Positions 10,973 through 13,867 of a stretch of DNA of 13,867 bases are shown here, piece by piece. The stretch spans positions 1 to 13,867 of the forward strand of contig CAZVAQ010000090.1 in NCBI GenBank assembly GCA_964625145.1, written 5' to 3'. This DNA comes from CAYTRP01 sp964625145 (GTDB lineage: Bacteria > Sumerlaeota > Sumerlaeia > SLMS01 > JAHLLQ01). A program made the translations under genes and the position numbers. Below the pieces are notes generated by a model. The model was not told the origin of the DNA and did no database searches. It saw nothing but the letters and a program-made list of their open reading frames with translations. Within the stretch, counting starts at the first letter, position 1, and the number at the start of each line of letters is the position of its first letter.

Positions 10973-13867
10973 ATGCCAGGATTGCGGATCGCATCATGTT
11001 TGTCGGGGCTCCTTGCCCTGAATGTTGCCACTTTGGCGGTCGCCCCGCCCCCCGAACCGATGGTGGCCCCGATGATCAGTCTGGACGTGGAGGCCGATGC
11101 GGATTGGAACCGCGTGGATGACCGGTTGGATGCGCGCTTGAGCGAAGCGCGGCGCCGGGATGATGCAGGTGACTTGGAGGAGATGGTCACTGTGGAGGCG
11201 GTCTTCAGCCGGCGCATCCGTCAGGCGGAGATCGATGCCTTCGTCGCGCTTGGCGGCGAGATCGACCATGTCTTCCAGGCGATCTCCTACGGCTGGCAGG
11301 GCCGGGTGCCATTGGGCAGGGTGCAGGAAGCGGCGCGCTCCCTGGGCGATGAACTGGTGGTGCTGATGGGGAGCCGGGAACTGGAGCTGTATCTGCAGAA
11401 TGCGACGACCAGCGTGCGGGCCCGGGATGTCTGGAGCGGGACGCCGCTGAACCTGGCGGGCAATCGTGGCAGCGCGACGACGCGCATCGCCGTCGTCGAT
11501 ACGGGCGTCGACGGCAGTCACACGGACTTGGCGGGCAACATGGCCTTCTGGAAGGATTACACACCCGATGCGGAAGACGACCCGATCGATGTGATTGGCC
11601 ATGGGACGCACGTTGCCGGAATCGCGTTGGGCTCGGGCGATTCGATGGGTGGTGAGAGCGGGACGGGGATGACGCTGCGCTTCACGGCCAGCGGCACGTT
11701 GCAGGGCACGCTTGCCGGGAACAAACTGAGTCCGACCGAACTGCGCCCTGGCCGCGTCTACTCGGTGAGTCACGAGGGATCATGGCTCGGTGGCGGCTCG
11801 ACATTGGTCACCTTTGTGGGCCGGGCACAGGGTTCGACCGGCAATTACACCCCCTGGGGACCGTTGGGCAATGCTTCGTCGGGTTATTCGGCGGGGCCCT
11901 TTGATGTGTCGGTGCCGTCACTGTTCAGCACTCAGCCGTATCTGCCACAGAGCAATCCGCCGACGATCACGAATTACGCGCAGCGGGTCACCATCACGAA
12001 TCATCATACTCCCGACGATGGCTTTCCGGCCTACAGTGGTGTCGCGCCGTTGGCCGAGTGGATGGGCGTCAAGGTCTTCACGAATGCGGGGAGCGGTTCG
12101 ACGGAGTACTCGACGCCGGCGTTTGACGAGATGCTGGTGATGCGACAGACGCACAACATCAAGCTGGTGAACCTGAGCATCGGGGTCACGACGGGGACGG
12201 ATTCGTTCACGCGTGCAAAGGTGAACACGCTGGTGCTGAACGGTATCCTGCCGGTGGTTGCAGCGGGGAACTCGGGGCCGGGCACCAACATTGGCGATCC
12301 GGGTAGCGCGGCGCTGGCCCTGACAGTTGGCGCGGTGAACAATGCCAATCAGGTGACATCCTTCAGCCAGCCCGGTGCGACGACCGGCATTGGCTCCAGC
12401 CAGGACTACAAGCCCGACATCGTGGCGCCCGGTGGGTCACCCTACTATACGTCGATCCTCGCGGCGGACACCAACGATGGCGAAGGCGGCACGGCATCAC
12501 TGACCGACCAACAGGCCAATGACCTGGCCCCTTACTACGGGACGTCCATGTCGACGCCCATGGTGACGGGGGCGGCGGCACTGGTGATCAATGCGCTGGA
12601 GCGCAGCGGCCATGTGTGGGACTTCTCCAGCGGCGATTCGGCGCTGCGGGTGAAGAACATCCTGATGGCGACGGCAACGGAGACGAATCAGGGCAGGGAA
12701 CTGGGCGGTTCTGTTCCGCCGACGTTGCAGCGGGCATCGACGAGCGGAACGAATCCCTATCCGGGGAAGGATCGCGCGGAAGGCTATGGCGCGTTGAATG
12801 CTGGCGCGGCTGCCCAGGCGGTGGAGAATCTCATCCCGGGCACTTATGCAAACTCTGACATTCGCCTGGCGAACACGTCGACCGGCCCGCGTGCGTGGGC
12901 GGCGCGGGTGGCATTGCAGGAGGCCGATGAGATTGCCATGAATCTCACCGTGCCGGGCACGCATGATCTGGATCTTTATCTGTATGCTTGGGAGCCGGGG
13001 GAGTATGGGAACCCGACGATCCTGGCCAGCAGCACGAATGCAGGCGATGGCGTCGCGGAGGAGTTGCTCTTCACGCCGGAAGCGGACGGGGAGGGGATCC
13101 TGGTGGTGAAGTGCATCAGCGGCACGTCGCTGGAGGCTGCGGCATCGTTGAATGTCGCGCCGACGAATCCGCAACCGACGCTGGAGGTTCTCGGTGTCAG
13201 CAGCACGGCCGATGCGCTGTATGGAATCGGCGACGAGGTATTCATCGATGTCCTGTTCAATGATGGGGACTTCGATGTGACGCCGCCCTTGACCCTGGTT
13301 CTCAACGCAGCTGGCGATTCAGAGGCGGAGTACCACTCCAGGGCCGAGCCAAACATCGTTCGCCTGCTGTACACTGTGGTGGAGGGTGATGAGGCTGCGC
13401 CGTTGTCGCATCCGGGCGGAGGCGCGCTCGCGCCCGCATCGGCCTTCACCAGCGGGAGCCTGATCATCCCCTCCCAGTTCACCCTGGCACCTCCGGGGTC
13501 ATCCGCGAACCTGTCCGATTGGAATGTCACGATTGATGGCGTTCGGCCTTTGGTGATGGCGATCAACCTGCTGGATCCGGCGACGACGGATCTGGACGAG
13601 GTGCGCTTCGAGGTGGTGCTGAGCGAGCCGGTGGCGGAGCTGCCGGACTTGTCGCTGGATGCGGCCCCGGCCCTGGCCGCTTCGATCTCGGACGTCTCCC
13701 CCGATGGCTCGGCCCCCAGCGACACGTGGGTGGTGACAGTGGCCCTGGGTGACCCGGACGCGAATGGGGCGGTGGGGCTGGTGGTGGGGGATGAAAACAC
13801 GGATCAGGCCGGGAACGCGATGGCGGCACCGACGGGGTCGGATGCCTACACCATCGAGAATGTGGTG
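10973..13867 (+). CDS. secreted subtilisin-family (S8) protease, tandem paralogue, 3' end beyond window
   Basis: Open for 965 codons from ATG 10973 to the window edge with no stop. It is colinear with the preceding gene. Signal peptide at 1-24 (LAVA-P); propeptide-like segment (about 41-135, EIDAFVALGGEIDHVFQAIS); S8 domain with Asp176 (IAVVDTGVD), His210 (GHGTHVAG), Asn433 (VVAAGNSG) and Ser525 (GTSMSTP), all intact; the same insertion (about 224-353) before SGVAPLAEWMGVKV; PPC-like domain (about 622-728, DLDLYLY); one beta-sandwich repeat (about 735-850, YGIGDEVFIDVLF); and a second (859-963, INLLDPATTDLDEVRFEV). By analogy a Cys domain and dockerin should follow outside the window. The Shine-Dalgarno is weak (GAGACGAGA directly before ATG), so the start is less certain, but the signal peptide supports it. 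It is exported and probably proteolytic. Codon use leans to G-ending codons, like mnmG and unlike its paralogue. Confidence 0.92.
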   Translation, partial: MPGLRIASCLSGLLALNVATLAVAPPPEPMVAPMISLDVEADADWNRVDDRLDARLSEARRRDDAGDLEEMVTVEAVFSRRIRQAEIDAFVALGGEIDHVFQAISYGWQGRVPLGRVQEAARSLGDELVVLMGSRELELYLQNATTSVRARDVWSGTPLNLAGNRGSATTRIAVVDTGVDGSHTDLAGNMAFWKDYTPDAEDDPIDVIGHGTHVAGIALGSGDSMGGESGTGMTLRFTASGTLQGTLAGNKLSPTELRPGRVYSVSHEGSWLGGGSTLVTFVGRAQGSTGNYTPWGPLGNASSGYSAGPFDVSVPSLFSTQPYLPQSNPPTITNYAQRVTITNHHTPDDGFPAYSGVAPLAEWMGVKVFTNAGSGSTEYSTPAFDEMLVMRQTHNIKLVNLSIGVTTGTDSFTRAKVNTLVLNGILPVVAAGNSGPGTNIGDPGSAALALTVGAVNNANQVTSFSQPGATTGIGSSQDYKPDIVAPGGSPYYTSILAADTNDGEGGTASLTDQQANDLAPYYGTSMSTPMVTGAAALVINALERSGHVWDFSSGDSALRVKNILMATATETNQGRELGGSVPPTLQRASTSGTNPYPGKDRAEGYGALNAGAAAQAVENLIPGTYANSDIRLANTSTGPRAWAARVALQEADEIAMNLTVPGTHDLDLYLYAWEPGEYGNPTILASSTNAGDGVAEELLFTPEADGEGILVVKCISGTSLEAAASLNVAPTNPQPTLEVLGVSSTADALYGIGDEVFIDVLFNDGDFDVTPPLTLVLNAAGDSEAEYHSRAEPNIVRLLYTVVEGDEAAPLSHPGGGALAPASAFTSGSLIIPSQFTLAPPGSSANLSDWNVTIDGVRPLVMAINLLDPATTDLDEVRFEVVLSEPVAELPDLSLDAAPALAASISDVSPDGSAPSDTWVVTVALGDPDANGAVGLVVGDENTDQAGNAMAAPTGSDAYTIENVV

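Overview
The window is GC-rich bacterial DNA with tightly packed genes, dominated by G/C-ending codons and using all three normal stop codons. It carries housekeeping genes (ruvC, sppA, mnmG) next to families frequent in Planctomycetota and other poorly cultured environmental phyla: a membrane-anchored AsmA-like protein with an amphipathic tail, a BFD-type (2Fe-2S) protein, and very large secreted subtilases ending in a dockerin. The phylum cannot be fixed from this sequence. A planctomycete-like or Sumerlaeota/Hydrogenedentota-like bacterium is my best guess and is inference only.

Left part (1-2646, minus strand): sppA (signal peptide peptidase) is followed by ruvC (Holliday junction resolvase) with a 4-base ATGA overlap. 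After a 57-base gap the first 17 codons of a phage Gp37/Gp68-type (DUF5131) gene run off the left edge. All three point the same way and may share a transcript. The reading frame of the edge gene is clear from its N-terminus although only 53 bases are present.

Middle (2866-6982, plus strand): after a divergent intergenic region come an AsmA-like inner-membrane-anchored protein, an 11-bp inverted repeat, then three closely spaced genes: a hyperacidic TPR protein, a BFD-type iron-sulfur protein and mnmG (tRNA wobble-uridine modification).

Right part (7288-13867, plus strand): two tandem paralogous secreted subtilisin-family (S8) proteases. The first is complete (1159 aa): signal peptide, propeptide-like segment, S8 domain, PPC-like domain, two beta-sandwich repeats, a Cys-rich domain and a type I dockerin. 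It has its own AT-rich promoter region with a palindrome, a Shine-Dalgarno inside a small hairpin, and a perfect intrinsic terminator. The second has its own candidate promoter and is cut by the right edge after 965 codons. Both carry the same unusual insertion of about 130 residues between the catalytic-His motif and the GVAP strand of the protease fold. This insertion is the most distinctive feature here. No tRNA, rRNA, CRISPR array, IS element or phage structural gene was recognised.
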